From Candidatus Magnetaquicoccus inordinatus (GTDB taxonomy: Bacteria; Pseudomonadota; Magnetococcia; Magnetococcales; Magnetaquicoccaceae), in the NCBI RefSeq assembly GCF_004217665.1, contig NZ_RXIU01000009.1:1-40375 (forward strand): a stretch of DNA of 40,375 bases, given 5' to 3'. The notes below the pieces were generated by a model. It saw only the letters and a program-made list of their open reading frames with translations, did not search any database and had not been told where the DNA came from. Positions 7,772 through 15,309 of the stretch are shown here, piece by piece. How positions within the stretch are numbered: position 1 is the first letter of the stretch; the number at the start of each line of letters is the position of its first letter. A program made the translations under genes and the position numbers.

Positions 7772-8674
7772 ATGGAAGAGTTGCCAGTTGCTGCGGCAGG
7801 AGTGGAGCCGTCATCTTCTGCCACAGTAGGATCGGCACAGTTGCAAGTAGCCGATGTAGGTGTTGAACGATTCAATAACGACCATCAGCGGCTGCTTTTT
7901 TATATTGTCGAGTTCAGTCGTTTGGCAGAGCGTTTTCGGCACCAACAGCCGATTGATGAGGAGTGGGATCCCATCGATGCCATTTTTCCCCGTCTGGAAA
8001 AATATACACAAGAACATTTCCAGGCCGAAGAGGAGTTGATGCGGCAACATGACTATCCTCTGTTGACGCGGCATATTGCTCAGCATCAAGAGCTGACAGG
8101 TCATCTGCAACAGCTCAAGGAGAGCGTGACCACCCGGCATGTCGAGGCGATTGCTGCCTTGGAGTCCTTTTTGTTCGATTGGCTCACCACCCATATCAAC
8201 CAGGATGATCGCCAATATCGGGGCTGTTTTCAACTGGCTGAGAGCAGACAGATTACCGAAAAGGCTCTCTTCAATGAGATGATCTCAGCCGAACAACTCA
8301 AGCGCATCATCGAGCTGTCCGCCAGCAACGCTGTATTGCTTGATTTGCGTACCGTCAGCGAACAGGAGGAGGGGATTATTCCTGGTTCACAACTCTATCC
8401 CTGTGCCCACAATCTGCTTAACCGACAAGATACCGAACCTTTTCGCCGCTCTTTTTCTGCCCGTTTTGCCCCAGAGCAGTTTGACAGTGAACAGTGGTAT
8501 ATATTGATCTGTCGCTCAGGACCACGGGCAGCGATTGCTTTGGAAGCCTTTCAGGAACATGATCTGCCCGCTTGCGAATTGATCGGCGGCATTCAGGAGT
8601 GGTTGCGTCAGGGATTCTCTTTGGTCGATCGTGAGCAGGCGCTGGCGGAGGCGGAGCACAGCACTCCTGTTTAA
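7772..8674 (+). CDS. Bacteriohemerythrin-rhodanese fusion protein
   Basis: The start ATG follows a good ribosome site (AAGGAG at about 7759). Residues 25-155 are a hemerythrin four-helix bundle with every di-iron ligand in place: His38, His82, Glu86, His101, His105, His141 and Asp146. Residues about 170-290 are a rhodanese domain with active-site loop CRSGPRA, the catalytic cysteine being Cys247. There is no signal peptide or membrane segment, so it acts in the cytosol. Hemerythrins bind O2 (some NO), and rhodanese domains carry persulfide sulfur; the fusion suggests O2- or NO-linked sulfur transfer, which is inference. It is 35 bp downstream of the secretion operon on the same strand but has its own strong ribosome site. 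A hairpin follows its stop. Confidence 0.88.
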   Translation: MEELPVAAAGVEPSSSATVGSAQLQVADVGVERFNNDHQRLLFYIVEFSRLAERFRHQQPIDEEWDPIDAIFPRLEKYTQEHFQAEEELMRQHDYPLLTRHIAQHQELTGHLQQLKESVTTRHVEAIAALESFLFDWLTTHINQDDRQYRGCFQLAESRQITEKALFNEMISAEQLKRIIELSASNAVLLDLRTVSEQEEGIIPGSQLYPCAHNLLNRQDTEPFRRSFSARFAPEQFDSEQWYILICRSGPRAAIALEAFQEHDLPACELIGGIQEWLRQGFSLVDREQALAEAEHSTPV

Positions 8675-8683
8675 GGCTACCCA

Positions 8684-8710
8684 GCCCCGTTGCCGGGGAG
8701 GCAACGGGGC
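8684..8710. terminator. Perfect 11-bp hairpin between convergent genes
   Basis: GCCCCGTTGCC at 8684-8694 pairs perfectly with GGCAACGGGGC at 8700-8710 across a 5-nt loop (GGGGA). It lies between the ends of the hemerythrin-rhodanese gene (+) and the phasin gene (-), where a bidirectional terminator is expected. No T-run follows on either strand, so it is not a textbook intrinsic terminator; it could equally protect 3' ends. Confidence 0.55.
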
Positions 8711-8737
8711 GGCCATCAAACATCTTCGTTCGATTGC

Positions 8738-9094
8738 TTATGATGCTTGCGATTTTACCTGATCAACCATCTCATGCACATTCTTTTCGATGAACTCATT
8801 GACTTCGGCTTGGCTGCGGCTCAATAGATCCAGGGTCTGACGCGCATTGTCGACAATCAACTGACCCATCTCTGCCACCATACCGGCTTGCGCTTGCGCC
8901 ACATCTTCCACTGTCTTCAATCCTGCCAGGCTGTTGATCTGACCAGAACCTGCTTTGACCAGAGTTTCGGCATTGTTGAGCTGGCGTTCGGCCAATTCTT
9001 TCATGATCCGCTCGTTGATTTTTTGCAAACCAGTCAAAGTATTCAACATTTTGCTGTTTGCTTCCATGATCTGTTTGGCAAGATTTCCGTCCAT
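8738..9094 (-). CDS. Phasin family protein (PHA granule-associated)
   Basis: This is a 118-residue, all-helical, amphipathic protein with no cysteine, no signal peptide and no membrane segment. The pattern (AKQIMEANSKMLNTLTGLQK, then ERQLNNAETL, then VAQAQAGMVAEM and LSRSQAEVNEFIEKN) matches phasins. These coat polyhydroxyalkanoate granules and limit their coalescence. The start ATG at 9094 has AAGGGG upstream. A sigma70-like promoter and a 5' stem-loop lie just ahead. No PHA synthase or depolymerase is in the window, so the link to PHA storage rests on the family. Confidence 0.8.
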   Translation of the reverse strand: MDGNLAKQIMEANSKMLNTLTGLQKINERIMKELAERQLNNAETLVKAGSGQINSLAGLKTVEDVAQAQAGMVAEMGQLIVDNARQTLDLLSRSQAEVNEFIEKNVHEMVDQVKSQAS

Positions 9095-9133
9095 TGTCTG
9101 TCCCCTTGTTTATGAGGTTTGAAGAGTGTAATT

Positions 9134-9163
9134 GCTGCACCGCAGCATTTGTTGCAGTGCAGC
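9134..9163 (-). promoter_or_regulatory. 5'-leader stem-loop of the phasin transcript
   Basis: On the minus strand GCTGCAC (9163-9157) pairs with GTGCAGC (9140-9134). Inside, six more pairs form between 9155-9150 and 9147-9142, including one G-U wobble, after a single mismatch. The stem starts directly next to the -10 box (9166-9161). It would therefore sit at, or just inside, the 5' end of the phasin mRNA, or act as a DNA operator over the start point. Either a stabilising 5' hairpin or a repressor site would fit. Confidence 0.45.
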
Positions 9164-9189
9164 ATAATCCTCTACCCACACTCTGTCAA
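9161..9189 (-). promoter_or_regulatory. Sigma70-type promoter for the phasin gene
   Basis: Reading the minus strand, a perfect -35 TTGACA (9189-9184) is followed after 17 bp by TATGCT (9166-9161) as -10. Initiation would fall near 9154, giving a leader of about 60 nt to the phasin ATG. It is downstream of the pepF stop, so the phasin can be transcribed on its own, as expected for an abundant granule protein. Confidence 0.6.
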
Positions 9190-9227
9190 TCACTATTTTT
9201 GCCAAAAACACATTTTTTTTGTCTGGC

Positions 9228-11045
9228 TCATCCTGTTTTGGCAAATGTTTTGGCCAGCTCCTCGGCCTCTTGCAGGAGAGGCAACAAACTGTTGCGAATT
9301 CCCTGGCGCCAAAAATCTGCATGACAGGGATCCAAATGAAAAGGACGCAGCAATTCCGGCAGATCCTGTGCTCCTCCGGCACGCAGCAACTGGCGATACA
9401 GTGGTTCAAACTGGTTGCCTAGAGTTTCCTGGGCGGCATAGAGACTTTGTGTCAGCAGCTCTCCGCAGGCATAGGCATAGACATAAAATGGATTGTGAAA
9501 ATGGCTGATATAGCACCAAAGATTTTCTGTGGCGGCATACTGAAAGGTTTCGCCTTCGGCACCATAAAAGCGGAATAGGGAGTTTTGCCAGATACGGCCA
9601 AGATCCTGGGCGCTCAAGCGCCCTTCATGGTTGTGCACCTCTTGCTCAAAGAATGAAAAGCCAATTTGCCGTATCACGGAATTGAGAAAGGTTTCGATCC
9701 GTTCGGTGAGCAGGGCCAACAGGGCAGCCGGGTTGTTTTGTTGTTGCAGACGTTGGCGAAGAAATTGGAAGGTGGTCATTTCGGCAAAGATGGAGGCGGT
9801 TTCCGCATAGGCCATAGGCGCAGAGGCCAACAAGGCGCCCTGGCTTGCACCAGCCAGCAAGCCGTGTACCGCGTGACCCAGTTCGTGGGCCAGGGTCATC
9901 ACATCGCGGCTGCTCTCCTGATAGTTCAGCAGCAGATAAGAGTGGGTGACTCCTCCTGGGATCACTACCGAATAGTTGAAGGCACCGCTCTGTTTGCCAG
10001 GGCGTGCCGGTACATCGATGGCGCCGCGTTGTGCCAGATCCTGGACAAGTTGCGCCAATTCCGGGCTGAAATGCTGAAAGGCATTGAGAACGATCTGCCA
10101 GCCTTCGGCATACGGGATACGACTGCGATCGGCGAAGGGTAGGGGGGCATTGCGGTCGCTCCAGCGCAAGAGGGGCAAGCCCAGCAGGCGGGCTTTCAGT
10201 TGATAATAGCGTTGGCATAACGGCGTTGCTTCTGTGACTACCGCCTGGTGCAAAGCCTCAACCACCGCATCAGGCAGACGATTATGGCGGTTGCGATAGG
10301 CCATGGGGTGCGGATAGCCCCTTTCTTTATCTTCGACCCGTTTGCTGCCGACCACCATGTTCAGCACTTGCGCGGAAAAACGGGCGAACGGGCCAGCCAA
10401 TCCGCTGTTCAAGGTGCTCATGATCTGAAACCGTTGTTCTGCATCGGGATGGATATTCATCTGGTGCAGAGTCTGTTCCAGAGTGGCCGGACCATCCGGG
10501 AGAGAAAAACGCAAATCCGCCTCGACCTCATCATAAAAGGAGGACCAGGAGGAGGCTGCAAAGGTGGCCCGTTTGCCGAGGGCGGCTTCGACTTCGCTAG
10601 TGAGCATGAAAGGGCGTTGCAGACGCACCTGTTCCAGCCAGGGACGCAGCCGTTGGCAGCGGGCATCGGTGGCATAGTGCTGTTGGCAGATCTCATCAGG
10701 GAGGGCAGCCAGCTCGATGGTAAAAAAGCTGGTATACTCGCCGCTCAAACTGTCCACCAGCACATTGACCGCATGCAAACGGTTTTTGACCTCCTCATCC
10801 TCAAGCTGGGCCGCATGGGCGAGATGCAGATAAAAATAGATGCGGTTTAAGCGTTCGGCAAAGCGTTCCCACTCCTCCAGAGCATCACCCAGTCGTTGCG
10901 ATAAATTTCCCCGAAATTGTGCAGAAAAGGCGGGATAGTGGTCGCGCAGCCACTGCAGATCCTCCTGCAGCAGCGGATCCTCCAGGTCACGGTAGATGGG
11001 AGTCAGATCCCAAACCGGAAGCGATAAGGAGGGGGTGCTGTTCAT
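9228..11045 (-). CDS. pepF: Oligoendopeptidase F, M3 family zinc peptidase
   Basis: The product has 605 residues, the usual length for M3B oligoendopeptidases, and no signal peptide, so it is cytosolic. The zinc motif HELGH is at 387-391 in MTLAHELGHAVHGLLA, with the downstream glutamate in YAETASIFAEM, as in the family. These enzymes cut short peptides internally and help recycle peptides or signal-peptide fragments. The start ATG at 11045 has AGGAG 13 nt upstream, a rather long spacing. It is transcribed away from pstS across a 340-bp intergenic region. Confidence 0.9.
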   Translation of the reverse strand: MNSTPSLSLPVWDLTPIYRDLEDPLLQEDLQWLRDHYPAFSAQFRGNLSQRLGDALEEWERFAERLNRIYFYLHLAHAAQLEDEEVKNRLHAVNVLVDSLSGEYTSFFTIELAALPDEICQQHYATDARCQRLRPWLEQVRLQRPFMLTSEVEAALGKRATFAASSWSSFYDEVEADLRFSLPDGPATLEQTLHQMNIHPDAEQRFQIMSTLNSGLAGPFARFSAQVLNMVVGSKRVEDKERGYPHPMAYRNRHNRLPDAVVEALHQAVVTEATPLCQRYYQLKARLLGLPLLRWSDRNAPLPFADRSRIPYAEGWQIVLNAFQHFSPELAQLVQDLAQRGAIDVPARPGKQSGAFNYSVVIPGGVTHSYLLLNYQESSRDVMTLAHELGHAVHGLLAGASQGALLASAPMAYAETASIFAEMTTFQFLRQRLQQQNNPAALLALLTERIETFLNSVIRQIGFSFFEQEVHNHEGRLSAQDLGRIWQNSLFRFYGAEGETFQYAATENLWCYISHFHNPFYVYAYACGELLTQSLYAAQETLGNQFEPLYRQLLRAGGAQDLPELLRPFHLDPCHADFWRQGIRNSLLPLLQEAEELAKTFAKTG

Positions 11046-11385
11046 GGTATTGTTTATACTCCTGAATAGTTAATGAATATTGGCAGGGTAACACTATCTC
11101 CTCTCTTTTGCCAAGAGTCCGCTGTTTGATTTTGGTGAGACAGGTCGTTGTTATTGTGTTGTTATCAATATTTTGTATCGATGAATAAATCTGGTAAATG
11201 AAACAAAAAACCTACACAGAAAGCGCGATGGCTCATCGCCAAAGGAGTTGGCGCGAAAATTTACAATTTTTTTATATCTGCTTGATCAAAATTTTATAAC
11301 TGTATGATATTCATTACCAAATTCGCCAAGAATGTCGAGAGCTGCTCTCAACAAGACAACCAAGCCTACCCATAAAGGAATAATC
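11046..11385. promoter_or_regulatory. Divergent intergenic control region, pepF/pstS
   Basis: This is 340 bp of AT-rich DNA between divergent genes. Toward pstS there is a weak promoter candidate, TTGATC (11282-11287) and TATGAT (11303-11308), with a short 15-bp spacer. Upstream are two short perfect hairpins that share bases and so exclude one another: GCGATG/CATCGC (11225-11230 with 11234-11239) and CGCCAA/TTGGCG (11237-11242 with 11248-11253). The second carries AGGAG in its loop and is followed by a T7 run near 11268. I could not find a convincing Pho box (two CTGTCAT-like half-sites) although one is expected ahead of pstS. A ribosome site AAAGGA sits 7 nt before the pstS ATG. Confidence 0.35.
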
Positions 11386-12255
11386 ATGAAAATGAAACCC
11401 ATCGCCACTATTGCCGCTGTTTCCCTGTTGAGCCTTGTTTCAACAGGGTGGTCTGCCTCCATGATTCAAAACAAAGGATCGGATACCTTGGTCAATGTGG
11501 CGCAGGCATTGGCCGAAGAGTATCAAAAGGTCAAGCCGGAAGTGGCGATTGCCGTCACAGGTGGTGGCAGCGGTACAGGCATTGCCGCGCTTCTCAATGG
11601 CACTGTGGATATTGCCAATTCCAGCCGTCAGATTGAGCAAAAGGAGGTCAAGTTGGCAGAGAAGAATAACATTCATCCCAAAGAGTTGACCATCGGTTTT
11701 GATGCGCTGGGCGTCTTTGTGCACAAGAGCAATCCTTTGAAGGAGATCTCTCTGGCACAGTTGGCACGCATGTATGGCGATGGTGGTGATGTCAATAACT
11801 GGAAACAGTTGGGTGTCGAGGTTCCGGGTTGCAAAGGGCAAAAAATCATTCTGATCTCTCGGCAGAACAACTCGGGAACCTACGAATATTTTCGTGAAGC
11901 GGTGCTGCATAAAAAGGATTTTATTATGGGTACCCGTGATATGCACGGATCCAAAGATGTGGTGGATTTAGTCGGCAAGACTCCTTGTGCAATTGGTTAC
12001 AGTGGTATGGCCTATGCCGACGAGACGACCAAGATGTTGGCAATCAAGAAAGAGGATAGCTCTGCAGCGGTTGTTCCCAGCATGGAGACAGCAGTTGATA
12101 AAACCTATCCCATTGCCCGGCCACTGTTCATGTATACCAATGGCGAGCCGACCGGTGAAATTAAAGCCTATCTGGATTGGATCATGGCCAAAGATGGTCA
12201 ATGTCTGGTGAGCAAGAAAGGGTATGCCCCAGCCAAACCTGTTCCTTGCAAATAA
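11386..12255 (+). CDS. pstS: PstS, periplasmic phosphate-binding protein
   Basis: ATG 11386 is chosen over an in-frame ATG at 11332 because it has AAAGGA just upstream and begins a clear Sec signal peptide (MKMKPIATIAAVSLLSLVS, cut after GWSA). The mature protein has the phosphate-binding loops GGGSGTGI and SRQNNSGTYEYF, plus DIANSSRQI, all typical of PstS. At 289 residues it is shorter than E. coli PstS (about 346) and close to the short PstS class. It captures phosphate for the PstCA-PstB transporter encoded immediately downstream and, in well-studied species, supports PhoR signalling. It is the first gene of the pst-pho operon. Confidence 0.95.
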   Translation: MKMKPIATIAAVSLLSLVSTGWSASMIQNKGSDTLVNVAQALAEEYQKVKPEVAIAVTGGGSGTGIAALLNGTVDIANSSRQIEQKEVKLAEKNNIHPKELTIGFDALGVFVHKSNPLKEISLAQLARMYGDGGDVNNWKQLGVEVPGCKGQKIILISRQNNSGTYEYFREAVLHKKDFIMGTRDMHGSKDVVDLVGKTPCAIGYSGMAYADETTKMLAIKKEDSSAAVVPSMETAVDKTYPIARPLFMYTNGEPTGEIKAYLDWIMAKDGQCLVSKKGYAPAKPVPCK

Positions 12256-12328
12256 CCTGATCCCCTGGTGAGGGATTGACAATATGTGGCCTTGCCCAAC
12301 GGACTAATGGAATGGAGATGGTTTAGAG

Positions 12329-13426
12329 ATGCCTATTTATGAGGAAAAGCTGCAAAAAGATGTTACAGCGATCAAGGAGGAGGTGGTCAAGCTGGGGGGA
12401 ATGGTGGGTCAGGCGCTGACCGACAGCCTCACCGCATTATTCACGGGTGATGAAAAACTGGCCAACATGACCGTGCTGCGTGATTTTCCCATCAATCGAC
12501 AATGCGCACGTCTCAACAAGCAATGTCACAATTTTATTGTTCGCCATCTGCCCAGCGCGGGACATCTGCGCATGGTCACCTCGGTGATTCAGATGGTCAT
12601 GGAGTTGGAGCGGATGGGCGATTATGCCCGAACCATCTCCAGAGAGGCCATTCATCTGCACCAGCCTCCAGAGGGCAATATTCTGCGCGATTTGAAAATA
12701 ATGGCTGAACATACGCAGGCCATTTTGCGGCAAAGCATGAGCGCTTTTGCTACGGAAGATGTGGAATTGGCGCGTTCGACATTGAAAGATTCCAGTCAGG
12801 TAAGCGTTGACCTCAACGTCATTCTCAACGATCTGGTCACTTTTTGTGGGCAGGAGGGGGGACGTGAGGTGGCCATGCGGATGCTCGATCTGCAAACCAT
12901 ATCCTACATGCTGGAACGTGTGGGAAATCGGGCGGCCAATGTCTGCGAGGAGATTCTTTTTATCCTGGCAGGTGAGACCGTTCCGCAGCGTATTCATGAG
13001 ATCCTCTTTTTGGATGCCGACAACTCCATTTTGGCGCCAATGGCAGAGGTGATTGCGCGTAAAGGATATAGTGAGCAAGCACGTTTTCGCAGTGCTGCCT
13101 GGCAACCGGCTGCTGAATGCAGTTCGGCCATGGTCGATTTTATGCGCCACCACGGTTTTAACATGCAGAACATTGCTCCCAAAAATCTGCAACAGATCAT
13201 TCCAGAGTTGGGAGGGGTACATATCATAATTGGTCTGAACAGTCCGGTCGGGCAAAATGGGCTGGAGGTTCCTTTTCATACGGTTGCTTTGGAATGGGAT
13301 GTGGGTCCGCTTCCTGGTGGTAATGCTCTTGGTGAAAATGCCGGACGTTTTGAGGAGATCTACCGTACCCTGGTGGCCAATCTTGCCCAGTTGATGGAAC
13401 TGCTCAACGGCGAAGAAGGGGTGTAA
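12329..13426 (+). CDS. phoU: PhoU fused to a catalytically dead LMW-phosphatase-like domain
   Basis: Residues 1-215 are a standard PhoU with its two three-helix bundles and metal-binding E/D-rich motifs (VMELERMGDYARTI and YMLERVGNRAANVCEEI). Residues about 222-320 follow the low-molecular-weight tyrosine phosphatase/ArsC fold: EILFLDADNSILAPMAEVIA lines up with the P-loop region FVCxxNxxRSPMAE, followed by FRSAAW (SAG strand) and GGVHIIIGL. In the P-loop CX5R the nucleophile cysteine is Asp229 and the arginine is Leu235, so no phosphatase activity is expected. A C-terminal helix follows to 365. PhoU couples the Pst transporter to PhoR; the extra domain may be a protein- or phosphate-sensing module. 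GGAG precedes the ATG. The gene is second in the operon, where phoU is usually last. Confidence 0.9.
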   Translation: MPIYEEKLQKDVTAIKEEVVKLGGMVGQALTDSLTALFTGDEKLANMTVLRDFPINRQCARLNKQCHNFIVRHLPSAGHLRMVTSVIQMVMELERMGDYARTISREAIHLHQPPEGNILRDLKIMAEHTQAILRQSMSAFATEDVELARSTLKDSSQVSVDLNVILNDLVTFCGQEGGREVAMRMLDLQTISYMLERVGNRAANVCEEILFILAGETVPQRIHEILFLDADNSILAPMAEVIARKGYSEQARFRSAAWQPAAECSSAMVDFMRHHGFNMQNIAPKNLQQIIPELGGVHIIIGLNSPVGQNGLEVPFHTVALEWDVGPLPGGNALGENAGRFEEIYRTLVANLAQLMELLNGEEGV

Positions 13427-13427
13427 G

Positions 13428-14360
13428 ATGAGCATTCCATTAGAGAAAGCAAGTACGCTGGTCGCCGCAGGGGATGTCCGCAATCGGGATTGGTATATCG
13501 ACAAACTGTTTCACAGTTTCATGTTTATCTGTGGAATATCGGCAGTCATTTTTGTGTTGGGAATCTTTGTCTTTGTTTTCAAGGAGGGTTCTGGTTTTAT
13601 CATTCATCAACTGGATTGGGCAGAGTTTTTTCTCTCTCCCAAATGGCGCCCCACCTCTGCCATTCAGGCCAGCTATGGCACGCTGGCAATGGTGGCGGGA
13701 ACGGCAGCGGTGACACTGATTTCCATGGCAGTAGCGCTGCCCTTCTCCTTTGGTGCCGCTATTTTTATCGCTGAGTTTGCCCGTGGCAAAACCCGCGAGT
13801 GGTTGAAAGTGGTGATTGAATTGTTGGCCGCTATTCCATCGGTGGTTTGGGGGTTTATCGGTCTGATGATCATGAATCCGTTGATTATCGATATCTTCGA
13901 TGTACCTATCGGCCTGAATGTACTCAATTCTGGAATTATTCTGGGCTTGATGGCTGCTCCCATCATTACCTCTATAGCCGAGGATGCTTTCAAGGCGGTG
14001 CCAGATACCTATCGCGAAGCGGCAGAAGCTCTGGGCGCCACCAAATGGCAGGTGATCTACAAAGTGGTGTTGCCCGCAGCAAAAAATGGTTTGCTTTCTG
14101 CCGCTTTGTTGGGTGTGGGACGGGCATTTGGGGAAACCATGGCGGTCTTGATGGCCAGTGGTCACGCTTTGACCATTCCTGGCAGTGTCTTTGATTCCAT
14201 TCGTGCCTTGACGGCAACCATTGCCGCTGAATTGGGTGAAACTCCGGTAGGATCAGACCATTATCAGGCTCTGTTTGCTATCGGTATCTTTCTCTTCAGC
14301 ATAACTTTCATCATCAACATGACCGCCGACCTGATCGTGCGGGGGATCAAGAACCAGTGA
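13428..14360 (+). CDS. pstC: PstC, phosphate ABC transporter permease
   Basis: This is an inner-membrane protein of 310 residues with about six membrane segments. The binding-protein-dependent permease motif EAAEALGATKWQVIYKVVLP lies near 200, and further family signatures are ELLAAIPSVVWGFIGL and GVGRAFGETMAVLMASG. It pairs with PstA to form the phosphate channel, and the EAA loop contacts a PstB subunit. The start is one base after the phoU stop, so the two are probably translationally coupled. It overlaps pstA if the GTG start of that gene is used. Confidence 0.95.
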   Translation: MSIPLEKASTLVAAGDVRNRDWYIDKLFHSFMFICGISAVIFVLGIFVFVFKEGSGFIIHQLDWAEFFLSPKWRPTSAIQASYGTLAMVAGTAAVTLISMAVALPFSFGAAIFIAEFARGKTREWLKVVIELLAAIPSVVWGFIGLMIMNPLIIDIFDVPIGLNVLNSGIILGLMAAPIITSIAEDAFKAVPDTYREAAEALGATKWQVIYKVVLPAAKNGLLSAALLGVGRAFGETMAVLMASGHALTIPGSVFDSIRALTATIAAELGETPVGSDHYQALFAIGIFLFSITFIINMTADLIVRGIKNQ

Positions 14361-14368
14361 GAACCGCC

Positions 14369-15271
14369 ATGAATCAAACTGCAACCCATACATCCACTCG
14401 CTTTCAGGCTGAACCGATCAACCTCAAAAATATTCAGGTGCAAAAGCTGTTCATGATTCTGTTTGGTCTGATGGCTGCGGTTTTGGTCATTCCGGTCATT
14501 CTGATTATTTTCACTCTGCTCCAGAAGGGTGGTAGCGCCATCAGTTGGGAGTTTTTGACCACCTTTCCCAGCAATGGCATGACAGCGGGCGGTATTCTGC
14601 CGGCACTGTTGGGTACCGTATGGTTGGTGGCCATCTCCTTGTTGGCCTCGGTGCCACTGGGAGTGGCGGCAGCCATTTATCTGAGTGAATATGCGCCACA
14701 GGATCATTGGCTGACCAGGGTGATCAACCTGGCAACCATCAATCTGGCTGGTGTGCCCTCCATCGTCCATGCTCTTTTTGGTCTGGGCGCTTTTGTGGCC
14801 TTTTTTCACCTTGGCACCAGTATTCTGGCTGCCAGTCTGACTCTGGCAGTCATGACCTTGCCGGTAGTGATTGTCGCTTCCTGGGAGTCGTTGCAATCGG
14901 TTCCTTTTGCCTTTCGAGAAGCCTGCTGGAATATGGGGGCGACTCGTTGGCAAACCATCTGGCATGTGGTGCTGCCCAATGCGCTGACCGGTATTCTTAC
15001 CGGCATTATTTTACAGGTTTCTCGCGCAGCAGGCGAAACAGCTCCCATCATGTTTACTGGGGCAGCATTCTTTTTACCCTTTCTGCCCTCCAGTGTGATG
15101 GATCAAACCATGGCTCTGGCGTTACATCTGTTCACCATTTCCACTCAGGTGCCCGGTGTTCCAGAGCAGATTCCGTTTGGGGTCGCTCTGGTGCTTTTCG
15201 GTATCGTCTTGATCATCAACACCTGTTCCATCTGGTTGCGCATGTATCTGCGCAGCAAGAAAAAATGGTAA
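14369..15271 (+). CDS. pstA: PstA, phosphate ABC transporter permease
   Basis: The product has about 300 residues with six predicted membrane segments. It carries the EAA motif FREACWNMGATRWQTIWHVVLP and PstA landmarks PLGVAAAIYLSEYAP and QVSRAAGETAPIMFTGAAFF. ATG 14369 is preferred because GTGAG lies 8 nt upstream; a GTG at 14357 would overlap the pstC stop as GTGA and add four residues. With PstC it forms the membrane path for phosphate. Its EAA loop should contact one of the two different ATPases encoded next. Confidence 0.93.
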   Translation: MNQTATHTSTRFQAEPINLKNIQVQKLFMILFGLMAAVLVIPVILIIFTLLQKGGSAISWEFLTTFPSNGMTAGGILPALLGTVWLVAISLLASVPLGVAAAIYLSEYAPQDHWLTRVINLATINLAGVPSIVHALFGLGAFVAFFHLGTSILAASLTLAVMTLPVVIVASWESLQSVPFAFREACWNMGATRWQTIWHVVLPNALTGILTGIILQVSRAAGETAPIMFTGAAFFLPFLPSSVMDQTMALALHLFTISTQVPGVPEQIPFGVALVLFGIVLIINTCSIWLRMYLRSKKKW

Positions 15272-15309
15272 ACCTCAGACAACAACCGATACCGTGAGAA
15301 GAGAAACAG

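Noticed and set aside
11282-11330. Pho box ahead of pstS
   Set aside because: No pair of CTGTCAT-like half-sites with proper spacing could be found; CTGTATGATATTCATTAC is too far from the consensus.
12437-13504. Long minus-strand open frame (355 codons) opposite phoU
   Set aside because: It lies wholly antisense to a well-supported PhoU fusion, has no recognisable motif, and is a mirror of its codon pattern.
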